From the NCBI GenBank assembly GCA_001910725.1, contig MJGA01000074.1, forward strand, positions 1-53,459: a stretch of 53,459 bases of DNA. Direction: 5' to 3'. The stretch is from Phanerodontia chrysosporium (taxonomy: Eukaryota > Basidiomycota > Agaricomycetes > Polyporales > Phanerochaetaceae). The notes under the pieces are model-generated. The model worked only from the letters and a program-made list of their open reading frames with translations. It was not told the DNA's origin and did not search any database. Below are positions 19,543 to 28,400 of this stretch, piece after piece. Both the position numbers and the translations under genes were made by a program. The first letter of the stretch is position 1. Each line of letters begins with the position of its first letter.

Positions 19543-21122
19543 CTACATCGGTCCCTGCAGAAAATCCTCATCGTCTGAGAATACCACGCGGTTAATCTTC
19601 TGCGCCTTCTCCTTTGAAAACGACTTCTTCTTTTGCTTGGTCTTGGGGGTATCTTTTTCTTCTGAGCTATCTGAGCTCGACTCCTCGTCAGAGGCTACCT
19701 CCTGGAATCTCTCCGAGTCGCTGGCGTACACCTCGCGCACACTGTTCTTCGTGTGGCGAGAGCCCTGATCTTCTCCTTTCCCTTTGAAGACGAAGCCTTT
19801 GATGAACTGGCCACCGGTGCATTGGTGGTTTTACTCGACGACGTCGAAGAACCTGAGTTGTTCTTCTTCGATGGACACTCCTTGGCAATATGGCCTTTGC
19901 CTCCACACTGAGCGCAGCAGCCTTTCTTCTCTGCCTCCTCGAACGACATGGCAACCTTCTGAACTTTGGCTGTCTTGCCTTTACCCTGGGCTGAGCCCTT
20001 CTTCAAGGTGTCGACATCCATAGCGTCAGGGTCTTTCGACGACTGAGGCTGTCCAGAGAGTACGGTGCCCGTCAAGAGACGTTGATCCTGCAGAATCTCC
20101 TGAACATCCTTCAGCCAACCATCCCAGGTCGTAGCCCACTGAGCACGACCACGGGCTGCCAGTACATCGGCGGCGGTACGAGGGGTATGGGCATAGGCTT
20201 TGACCAACAGTTCCTTGTTGGAGAAGCCAGTTTGGCGAGCCAGCGAACAGAAACGAGCAGCAAACTCATTGAAAGTCTTCTCGTTCGTTCCTTTCTTGCT
20301 GACGAGCTGCTCAAACTCTGCCCTTGCCCTGTCCTTCTTGTCGGTCTGTTGGAATCCTTTCTGGAGTTCGTTCACAAAGTTGGTCCAAGTACCAAGGGGC
20401 TTTGAGTCTGCCACCTTGTCGAAGTACTCTTGCATGACCTTCTTTGCTGAACCTCGCAGGTAAGTCATTGCCGTCTCTATCTTCTTTTCGTCGTCCATTA
20501 CGCCACGGTGGCGCAACCAGAGTGCCATCGACCCGAGCCAGTCATCCAGCTTGCTAGCCTTATCACCATTAAAGGTGTCAGGCTCCTTCATGGTAGGGAA
20601 CAAAGACTGAGACAACCCAACGTTGCCTCCACTAGTGCCTTGCTGAACCAACACTTTCAAGCTCTCGTTTTCCTGCTTCAGCACCTGCATAGCGCTCTGC
20701 AAAACGCGATTTTGGTTCTGAGCCTCTGCTATCTGCGCAGACAAGTGCTGTCTAGTCTGCTCAAGAGTGTCTATCTGCTCCTGAAGCGTCTTGGCCTCGG
20801 TTTTGCATTTGCGAAGGGCTTCCTTCAAGCGAAGGACTTCTGAACCCATTTCTGACCTTACTTGAGCTATTTCAGCCTTTACCCAGTTACCCAGGCTGTC
20901 AACGAGGGCCTTAAAGTCGCCAGGAGTCAGTCCTTCCTGAGCGGCTTGTACCCATGACTGGCTATACTCTTCGTAAGAGGTCGAAAGTGGCGCAGCGGCC
21001 AAAACTGGGGTAGGGCCTCCTTCAGCCATAGAGCCAAGTTCTAACGCTCCCCAAGGGTCCATGCCACTTGAACTCGAAGCAGAACGCAAACCAAAGTCAA
21101 CAGGATTTGAATTGAGCGACAT
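19543..21122 (-). CDS. Gypsy-3 Gag (C-terminal part in a shifted frame)
   Basis: From ATG 21122 a 475-codon frame encodes a Gag with a coiled-coil-rich N-terminal half (LKEALRKCKTEAKTLQEQID), a retrotransposon capsid core (YLRGSAKKVMQEYFDKVA; FNEFAARFCSLARQTGFS) and a CX2CX4HX4C zinc knuckle (CAQCGGKGHIAKEC). After the knuckle the plausible continuation is in another frame: SVREVYASDSERFQEV, acidic and Ser-rich, then a Lys-rich patch, ending FLQGPM at 19543. The frame change falls near 19790 at AAAGGGAAAGGAGAA, which could be a programmed shift site or a mutation. Pol starts in a third frame 71 bp further on. The ATG is only 29 nt after the stop of the preceding ORF. Confidence 0.8.
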
Positions 21123-21151
21123 CTTGATTCAGAAACGCGCAGATACAAAAA

Positions 21152-21964
21152 CTAATCGAGGTTCTTCTCCAAAAACAACCAATCTTCACCCAACTCCTGA
21201 ATCAGCTCCCTGCAATGCTCAGCGAAGCGTGGCTTAAGCTCAGTGAAGCTATGTGCGCCTGCCTTCTTCAAATCCCTCGAAATCTTCTTCCACTCCCTCG
21301 TGGTGTACTCCTTCGTCTTGACGATGGTCTGAAGGTGTTTGCGAATGTTGTCGAACCTCTCCTTGAACAAGCCCAAAATGTAGAGCTCGTGTTCAGTCAA
21401 CCCAACTCGAAAACGCTGCTCGTCTAGCTTCTGAAAGAACGGACCCAAGTGATTAAGGGTGCCGTTGAACTTTCGTCCGTAGTTGCGCAGCTGATGGACC
21501 TGAGTGTTGGTGTGAAAGCGAAGGTCCTTGGGAATGGGTTTGACTTCGATAGGGGGAGTAGGGGGAGGTTCAATACGCTCGATGAGGGGTAGAGGGGGAG
21601 GGGCGTTCGCGATGCGATCGAGTAGGCGGCGCTTGCGCTGTTCGTTGCGATAGTCTTCGAGCTGAAGCTGGTGCTTGAAGTCGTTCAAGTCTGCTTCACG
21701 AGCAAGCCTTTCACGATGACCAGGGACAGAGGTGTAGGGTGTAGTGCGAGGTTTGTATGCAGGGCGCGGCTTCCCAACGTCTTTGAAGCAGTGAAGGTTC
21801 GAGATCTTGATGCGTTCAAGCAAGGGTTTGCCAGAGCTCTCGTCCTTAGCAAGGACAAAACGGTTCCTAGCAGCTTTAGGCACTAGCAAACACGGGTCAG
21901 CCTGTGTACACAAGCCAGAAAACTTCTCCACACAGGCAAAGCGCAAGGCTTTCCTGCCAGCCAA
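21152..21964 (-). CDS. Gypsy-3 ORF0: unknown 270-residue protein upstream of gag
   Basis: An uninterrupted 270-codon frame lies between the 5' leader and gag, in a different frame from gag. The protein is basic, with a Pro-rich middle (IEPPPTPPIEVKPIPKD) and a predicted alpha-helical, charged C-terminal part (KERFDNIRKHLQTIVKTKEY). It has a few Cys near the N-terminus but no zinc-knuckle spacing. I do not recognise a family. Position and length suggest an accessory or Gag-related product of the retrotransposon. Its frame is intact although pol has four stops. Whether gag is reached by re-initiation over the 29-nt gap is open. Confidence 0.65.
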   Translation of the reverse strand: MAGRKALRFACVEKFSGLCTQADPCLLVPKAARNRFVLAKDESSGKPLLERIKISNLHCFKDVGKPRPAYKPRTTPYTSVPGHRERLAREADLNDFKHQLQLEDYRNEQRKRRLLDRIANAPPPLPLIERIEPPPTPPIEVKPIPKDLRFHTNTQVHQLRNYGRKFNGTLNHLGPFFQKLDEQRFRVGLTEHELYILGLFKERFDNIRKHLQTIVKTKEYTTREWKKISRDLKKAGAHSFTELKPRFAEHCRELIQELGEDWLFLEKNLD

Positions 21965-22273
21965 CCCTCAACGAAGAGAAGGGGGTATTACTGCGGGTTT
22001 CCACGCCACGCAGCTAAAACTAGTTGGACAGGGTATTACACCCTTAGTCCAGCACTACAACAGGGGTTACTCATCCGCAGGCAAAGCCCTCTGAGGTGGG
22101 TTACACCACGTTCCCCTGTCTGTACCTAAAAAGGTACTATAGTGCCCACTTACGCCTGTGGATCGGCAGAAAACTGAACAAAGCGCAAAAGCACTTGTTC
22201 AAACAAGCCCCCAGAACCCAAAGCAATAACGTAGGCCACCAAAGGTGGAGTAGGTTGGCTAGCTTCAATCTTC
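21965..22273 (-). other. Gypsy-3 5' leader with self-primer binding site
   Basis: This is a 309-bp untranslated leader. At its LTR end, element-sense AGATTGAAGCT (plus 22261-22271), two bases from the LTR, is perfectly complementary to AGCTTCAATCT inside the LTR (plus-strand complement 22412-22422). That LTR segment begins 33 nt after the TATATAA box. This fits Tf1-type self-priming. The leader also contains complementary short words (GGTGGGTTACACCAC; CCACCAAAGGTGG), so folding is likely. No gene is seen here. Confidence 0.75.
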
Positions 22274-22873
22274 TATCACAAAAATGCGCTGCCCTAGTGC
22301 CTATACACCAAACCAACCAGCAATACTCACTGGCAAAGGTTTACTTGGACTACAAGAAGTGTAGCCAAGCTTGAAGACGGCGTATAGAGGCTAGAGAGGT
22401 GAGATGCGATGAGATTGAAGCTGGGGAGGCACCCCCAGTCCTCAGGGTTTATATACATGTGCACCAGGTCCCCAGGGACCGGTGTTCAGGGTCCTAGCTA
22501 TCTAATACCTACTACGCTATTGGCTAGTGCCCTACAGACATTCCTACATTCTCCTACATGTTCCTAAATGTTCCTACGATGTCCCAGAAACCTCCAGAAC
22601 GTTCCAGCACTGTCCGGACCTGTCCAGAGACCTCCAGGACTTTCTAGTCCATTTCGGAGTGTCCCGGCGCTTCCAGACCCTTGCCTGCTTCTAGACCTTT
22701 GACCATGTGACCCTGGGATACCGCACGTGTGCGCATCACGTGACCGCCGTATCACGTGACCAGCCCCGAGCCTAGGGCTGTCACTCCAGCGCTTCTGCAT
22801 GTCACAGTTCGGAGTAATTGCTTCTGTCACTTGCTGCCCCTAACCCTAAGGGTTGAAACGAAAAACTGTGACA
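22274..22873 (-). repeat. Gypsy-3 5' LTR
   Basis: 600 bp. In element sense: TGTCACAG at the start, a telomere-like CCCTAA-containing word (22837-22854), three E-boxes CACGTG (22724-22729, 22737-22742, 22753-22758), repeated TTCCTA units (about 22540-22580), then TATATAA (plus-strand TTATATA 22449-22455) and the predicted start site at about 22422. It is followed by the target duplication TCCTC (22874-22878). Confidence 0.93.
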
Positions 22874-22878
22874 TCCTC

Positions 22879-23060
22879 AGCGCTTCCTTATCAATTTCTT
22901 AAATTAGATTCCGCCTTTTTCAGAGCAAGTATTTTCCATTTGATTATTGCCTACTCAAGATACACAGAAGTATAGCTTTGTAGTCTATAAAAGCTATAGA
23001 AAACCTTTAAAAATATTATCTCGCTGCTCTTATCCATCCCAGAGTCTGTGCATTACAACA
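22879..23060 (+). repeat. Solo copia LTR, right part
   Basis: This continues 14564-14785 across the TCCTC duplication of Gypsy-3. It matches the other end of the Copia-1 LTR (AGATTCCGCCTTTTTCAGAGC; CAGAGTCTG.GCAT.ACAACA) and is followed by GTCAT at 23061-23065, the target duplication of the lost copia element. Confidence 0.88.
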
Positions 23061-23065
23061 GTCAT

Positions 23066-23171
23066 AATGAACCAGGTATAAAATATGATGGAAAAGGGGT
23101 GAAATATATAAGAAACAGAAAAGATCAAATAAATCAACATAGCCTTTTACAGCCATACTCTAATCATAACA
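23066..23171 (-). repeat. Old Gypsy-2-type LTR, right part
   Basis: This continues 14401-14563. AATGAACCAGG...ATCAAATAAATCAACATAGCC...CATAACA aligns with AATGAATCAAGG...ATCAAATAAATCAGTATAGCC...TGTAACA of the Gypsy-2 LTR. Confidence 0.8.
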
Positions 23172-23719
23172 CGTGGCTTCTTGTGCGACTTGGATGTGGC
23201 TGGTGTCAAAGACTCGTGCCGTGCTTTGTGCAAGCACCCACCGCCGCCACCTGCATGGCACGGAAGCAAAAGTACCTCGGCCATCAAGCCACAGCTTGAG
23301 ATTTTCTGTAGATAGTATCTATTAGCTAATATTTTCTGTAGTATAAAAAGCCCCCCCCTTCTCAATTTTCATCTGCTCAGAGACCTTTCCCTTCTCTGAG
23401 TATATGTACACTTTCTCCCATAGTTACTGCACTCGTACTGATAATTATATTAGTACAGACTGAGTAACTACGGCTATAGGCCTCGTTGCGCGCGCTGACC
23501 AGAGTCAGCGGCCCCCTGTCTGCGCAGGACCCGTTCAGAGACCGGTTCTGATAGCTGGTCTTTTGACCCCTCTTCGTCTCTTTTCTGTTTCCTCCTCTCT
23601 TTTTCTGTATCCTCTTCTCTCCTGTTGTTCTCATGTTGTGATGGGTAAGGTACAATGCACATGTAATTCATAGTACACACTCTAAATGTGTAATTTGTTT
23701 TTTAAAACAAGCAAGACCC
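23172..23719. other. Unassigned sequence between the nested block and Gypsy-2
   Basis: About 550 bp with no convincing gene. It contains a direct repeat ATTTTCTGTAG (near 23312 and 23330), a TATAAAAAG at about 23342 followed by a C-rich run, and a long pyrimidine tract (about 23565-23630). This composition would fit a decayed LTR, but no second copy or target duplication was found. Gypsy-2 is inserted at its right end, and the sequence resumes at 31865. Confidence 0.4.
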
Positions 23720-23724
23720 ATGCC

Positions 23725-24060
23725 TGTAAGAGTCTGAATACGTGTATAGAGGACTTGAGCGCAGGCCTCAAGTGTAGCGCGAGTACAGAAGACTTGGACT
23801 CAGGCTCCAAGTGTAGCAATAGATAACTAGACGAGAGTACAAGAGGAGAAGCTGAAGAAAAGAGTACAGAGAGGTAGTCCTTATATACTCTAACCCAGGC
23901 CTGCTACCAGGAGGGAACAACGAGGCATAGGCTACCAGTCAGTATGAGTCATAATGAATCAAGGGATGAAACATGATGAAAGAGGGGTGAAACATGTAAG
24001 AGAAAAGAGAGGATCAAATAAATCAGTATAGCCTTGCACAGCCATATCCCAACTGTAACA
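23725..24060 (-). repeat. Gypsy-2 3' LTR
   Basis: 336 bp, TGTAAGAG...CTGTAACA, identical by eye to 31524-31859. It contains two tandem stem-loops (23753-23773 and 23792-23812) with 7-bp stems ACTTGAG/CTCAAGT and ACTTGGA/TCCAAGT and related 7-nt loops. In the RNA they lie downstream of the predicted start. Confidence 0.97.
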
Positions 24061-24099
24061 TTACGTCCCCGTCCACGGTCGAGCTCCGTCGAGACCGAC

Positions 24100-25458
24100 T
24101 TACTGCGTGATACACTCCGGAGGCAGATCGGAGTCTGTCAAAGTGGAGCTGTTGCCGGGGGCATCCGCGTTATGAGGAGTCGTATCTCGAGGTGTATACG
24201 GAGGTGGAATGATGGTGGGTTCGTCGTTGGAGACACGAGCACGACGGTCGCGACGACGTTGACGACGAGATGGGGTATTTGTGTTGCTGTTGGGTGATAC
24301 CTCATTGAACGACCATCCCCGAGTGGGGCGAGTCTCCCGATAGAGGGGAGCCCAGACCCTCTGGTTGTACTGAGGGCGGCGAGGAAGGGGTTCGGTGCGA
24401 TGAGCTGTCTGGGAGCGAAAGTGGAGTCGTTCGCCGTATTGCACGTGTCCGATGTTTGGATCGAAGTACGTGTTCCAGACTCCGTCTACCATTTCCACGA
24501 TGTGGTCGTCTTGTTCTGCGAGAGTGGCAACGAGAAGTTCTTGCTCTCGTTGAGCATCGTAGAGATGGTTGAGCTGATCGCGGATTCGTCGGGCCATTCG
24601 GACGAGGCGTGGAGCGGCTGTGGATTGGAGCTGTTGGATAAGGTCACCGACAGCATCTCGGGTGTTGTCGGTGATGCGTTGGACGTGGATGGTGGCAAGA
24701 GCGTAGTTTGCAAATACCGCGCAGGTAGTCGTCGCTCCCTCTTGGAACGCCGTGGAGCGGAGTGCGTCTCGGGTGACAGGGTGATACTGGATGTTGTTGA
24801 GGCGTTCTCGAAATTGGGGCCAATCGCGTTCTGCGGCGAGCTGTTCTTCGTAGGCATGATTGGCGAAGTGCCTGACGGTGACGCCGTTCCAGGTCCTTTC
24901 TCCATGTTGTCCTGTGACCCCTTCGTGCCAGTCTCCTTCGACATACCAGGGTCTGTCTTCGACGAGGGTGTCGGAGTTAGAGGTTGCGGGCTCTTGGCTT
25001 TCGCCTGGGAGCTCTTGGACGTCAGGGTCTTGGGCATTTGGCTCGGAGGGTGGTTCTTCTCGGACGGGTTCCTCGTCAACGTCTCCTCTTCTGTCTTCTT
25101 CGGCCAGGCGGAGGATCTCAGGGAGGGACGATCCGATGAGTTCTCGGATACGTTCTTGGGCCTCCCATGCGACGATCCGTCGTTCGACCTCGTCGTCGAA
25201 GGCGAGCTGGGATTTGGTGCACCATTCGAGGATGATCTTCCAGAGATCATTTCGCTCGTTGGGAGTGGGGTTGTTGTTGAGCCAGTCGTTGATGGTGATG
25301 TCGATGTTGCGGGTGAAAATGTGGTCAGTGAAGTCGTCTGGGAGGAGTTGGCTAAGGGCGAGAAGTCGGTCATTGTTGGTGATGGGGATGGTGTCGCTGC
25401 CCATGAGGGTAGCGAGGGCCTGGATGCGCTGGTAGGTGGAGGAGAAGTTGGTCGACAT
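24100..25458 (-). CDS. Gypsy-2 third ORF: unknown 452-residue protein after pol
   Basis: A 452-codon frame starts at ATG 25458, about 85 nt after the chromodomain coding end, and stops 40 bp from the LTR. It lies -1 relative to pol, and a TAG sits 36 nt upstream of the ATG in this frame. The protein begins MSTNFSSTYQRIQALATL and has an acidic Pro-rich middle (about 155-195), a helical region (RIRDQLNHLYDAQREQELLV, about 290-315) and a basic patch RRQRRRDRRAR near residue 400 that could act as a nuclear-localisation signal. I recognise no family. A decayed but recognisable counterpart lies in Gypsy-1 (1-950), which argues that this frame is selected. It occupies the position of env-like or accessory ORFs. 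No signal peptide or membrane segment is seen, so an envelope role is unlikely. Confidence 0.75.
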   Translation of the reverse strand: MSTNFSSTYQRIQALATLMGSDTIPITNNDRLLALSQLLPDDFTDHIFTRNIDITINDWLNNNPTPNERNDLWKIILEWCTKSQLAFDDEVERRIVAWEAQERIRELIGSSLPEILRLAEEDRRGDVDEEPVREEPPSEPNAQDPDVQELPGESQEPATSNSDTLVEDRPWYVEGDWHEGVTGQHGERTWNGVTVRHFANHAYEEQLAAERDWPQFRERLNNIQYHPVTRDALRSTAFQEGATTTCAVFANYALATIHVQRITDNTRDAVGDLIQQLQSTAAPRLVRMARRIRDQLNHLYDAQREQELLVATLAEQDDHIVEMVDGVWNTYFDPNIGHVQYGERLHFRSQTAHRTEPLPRRPQYNQRVWAPLYRETRPTRGWSFNEVSPNSNTNTPSRRQRRRDRRARVSNDEPTIIPPPYTPRDTTPHNADAPGNSSTLTDSDLPPECITQ

Positions 25459-28400
25459 TGCGGAGGGTTTGTAGAGGCAGTTGTACTAGTGGCTGATGTT
25501 GTAGAGCGAGGTCGCTGCTGACCATGAAGCCTAGGGTGTCTGCTTTTATATTCTTCGAGTAGTTCCTTGGCGTTCTCGAGATGAGATTCCGGTTCCCATG
25601 AGTTTTCCGCCGTTGGTTGGTCTTTCCACCTGATGAGGTAACGTCTTCCGTTGCCCCAGGGACGATCCGCCAAAATGGCTTCAACTTCGTACTCCTCGTG
25701 ACCATCGATAAGGTCAGGAGGGGGGTTCAGGAAGTTTTTCCCATGCTGCGGTGTTTCATGATACGGAGATAGAAGCGAAGCATGTATCACGGGGTGAATC
25801 TTCATGGTTTTGGGAAGCGCCAACTTGTACACGAGGCGCGATAAGACCTTGGCTATCTTGAAGGGTCCGTGCCTCTTGGGAGCTAGCTTCTTGAAGGGGT
25901 AGCCGTCGTCGTGATGAGTCATTTCCAACCAGACCTTCTGACCTTCTTTGAAAGGTTGGAAATGCCGGCAGACCCGGGTAGCCATTTGTGCCGTGGCATA
26001 ATCTAATGCGGCTCCTGCTTCTTCTTGTGCCCGTTGTCGCCTTCTGAACCATTCTTGAATAGAAGGGACTTTGGACTTGGCGAATTGTGTGGGTAACGCC
26101 ATTGGGTGAGAACCGTACATAAGGAAGAAGGGAGAATGGTGGGTCGCCGAGTGTTCCCTATTGTTGAAGGCAAACTCCATATTCGTTACGAAGTCTGCCC
26201 AGTCATGCGGGTGGTTGGAGCAGAAGATCCGTAGGTAGGATTCGATTTCGCGGTTGACGCGTTCTGTTTCACCATCCGTTTGAGGGTGATATGGTGTACT
26301 CAGGCGTTGTTCTGTTCCGGTGAGTCTCCATAATTCCCGCATGACTTGCGAGTCGAACTGTGGTCCCCTATCCGATAGGAATACACTTGGCATCCCGAAG
26401 CGACGAAAAACTTGATTATGGTAGTTTGTGGCGGTCGTTATTGCATCGATTTTTTCGGTGCAAGGGATAAGGATTACCCCCTTCGTAGAATCGTGGTCGA
26501 CCACGACCATCAGAGCTGAATAGCCGCGGGACACAGGGAGATGAGTGATGAAGTCACAGGTGACGAAAGCAAAAGGGCGAGATCGGTGCGTGGCCTTGAT
26601 CGGCTGTAGCGGCGGTTTCGTGGGATGCGTGTTGACTTTCATCTGTTGGCAGGTAGCGCAACCTTGCACATATGCAGCGACAAAGGAGCGCATTCCTGGC
26701 CAGTAAAAGTCCCGGTCAATGAGTTCAGCTGTTTTATACCTTCCCGGATGGCCAGTTATAGGGGAATCGTGATAAAGGTGTGTTACTTGGCGTCGGAGTT
26801 GAAGGTCAGATGGAACATAACATTTATCGCGGTAGAAGATGAGGCCATCTTCAAATGACCAGTCATCTCGTGTAGTTCGCCCAGGGAAAGGGAGGTGAGT
26901 GCTGTTTAGTGCTGCAATGACTGTGTTGGCAAAAGGGTCGTCTTCTGTGAGACGTCGAATATCCCTTCGGAGGTTGTCATCGAATGGGTGGTGCATAGGA
27001 GAGATTGAATGGTCGGTGCTTGTGAGGAGGTCAGTTGCCATGTGCAATGATCGAATGCGAGTGGTTTGAAATACTGAGTCGGGGAGAAGAATAATATCGA
27101 TGTTGTCGTCCGCGGTGTGAGTAGGGAAACGATTGCGGGTCATGGCGTCTGCTTGAACTAGTTGAGACCCGGGGCAATGATGAAGTGTGTAGTTGAATTG
27201 CGAAAGGAATAGATGCCATCGTGCTTGTCGTCGGTTAAGTCGTCGTGGCGAACGGAAATAAGTTAGATTCTTATGATCAGTTAGGATGCGAATTGGGTGG
27301 TATGCTCCATGTAGATAATGGCGCCATGCCTCTAGAGCGCGGATAATTGCCAAGAGTTCTCTGTCGTAGATTTCGTAGTTCCGTTCCGCTGGTAATAGGG
27401 ATTGGGAAAGGTATGCGACGGGGTGCCATTCTCCATTTTCATCTTGCTGACGTAGTACCGCTGCGGTTGCCACAAGGGAAGCGTCGCATTCGATGACGAA
27501 GGGTTTAGTGGTGTCCGGAGTGAGTAGGACGGGTGCCGTGGTAAACCGTCTTTTCAATTCATCGAAGGCTTGTTGGCATTCCGTAGTCCAGTTGAACGGT
27601 GCGTCCTTCTTTGTGAGGTCCACGAGTGGGCGTGCAATATCAGAGTAATGGTCTATGAATCTTCGGTAGAAATTTCCGAAGCCCAGGAATCCTCGCACTT
27701 GCTTTACGGTAGTGGGAACTGGCCATTCTAGGACCCCCTTGACTTTGACGGGGTCCATTGAAACATTATTGAATGATACAATCATTCCCAAAAATTCAAC
27801 CGATTCGACGTCGAAGGCGCATTTTTCAGGTTTGACGAAGAGGTCGTTTTCCCGGAGTCTTCTTATGACGCGAATTGTCTTTTCCTGGATGTCTTGACTG
27901 TCGTGTCCGCAGATTAGAATGTCGTCCATGTAGATTTGTAACCATCCTTCGCCTAGCATGTCCTTGAAGATGTCGTTCATCATTGCCTGGAATGTAGCCG
28001 GTGAGTTGCACAACCCGAAGAACATAACCGTGGGTTCAAACAGCCCTCTACTTGTCTTGAAGGCTGCCTTCCACTGGTCTCCATCTTTAATCCTGACATT
28101 GTTGTAGCCCGATCGTAGGTCCATCTTTGTAAACCGTTTGAACCCTTTGATCTTGTCGAGGAGTTCGGAGATGAGTGGTAGCGGGTATACGTTCTTGACG
28201 GTCCCCTCATTTAGATATCTGTAATCTTGGCATGGTCGCAGACTGCCATCCTTCTTTCCTACGAAGAAGAATGGTGATGCCATTGGAGACTTGCTTGGCC
28301 GGATATACCCTTTGCGTAGGTTTTCATCGATAAACTCATTCATCTTCTCCTCTTCCAACGGCGACAATGGGTACACTTTGCAGTCTCGGGGGACGAAATC

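Larger units (their letters stand above)
14786..22873 (-). mobile_element. Gypsy-3: Ty3/gypsy chromovirus with C-terminal dUTPase, inactivated
   Basis: An 8088-bp minus-strand element with LTRs at 14786-15374 and 22274-22873 and target duplication TCCTC (14781-14785 and 22874-22878). It is inserted in the solo copia LTR. In element sense: LTR, a 309-bp leader, an unknown ORF of 270 codons, gag, then pol (protease, reverse transcriptase, RNase H, integrase, chromodomain, dUTPase), a purine tract TTGGGGGTAA (15375-15384) and LTR. The LTRs differ by about 17 substitutions by eye (15 transitions) plus an 11-bp indel, roughly 3 percent. It is therefore older than Gypsy-2 and Copia-1. Four stop codons interrupt pol, all explicable by C-to-T or G-to-A changes. 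Confidence 0.93.

Noticed and set aside
23315..23720. Possible further solo LTR (TATAAAAAG, C-rich run, pyrimidine tract)
   Set aside because: No partner LTR, end motif or target duplication could be found, so it is left as unassigned sequence.
24100..25458. Reading the third ORF of Gypsy-2 as an envelope gene
   Set aside because: No signal peptide, transmembrane segment or Cys pattern; the protein is soluble-looking with a basic patch.
24400..25521. 373-codon open frame on the plus strand, antisense to the third ORF of Gypsy-2
   Set aside because: It mirrors the codon pattern of the opposite strand, has no motifs, and has no counterpart outside the element. The minus-strand ORF is supported by Gypsy-1.
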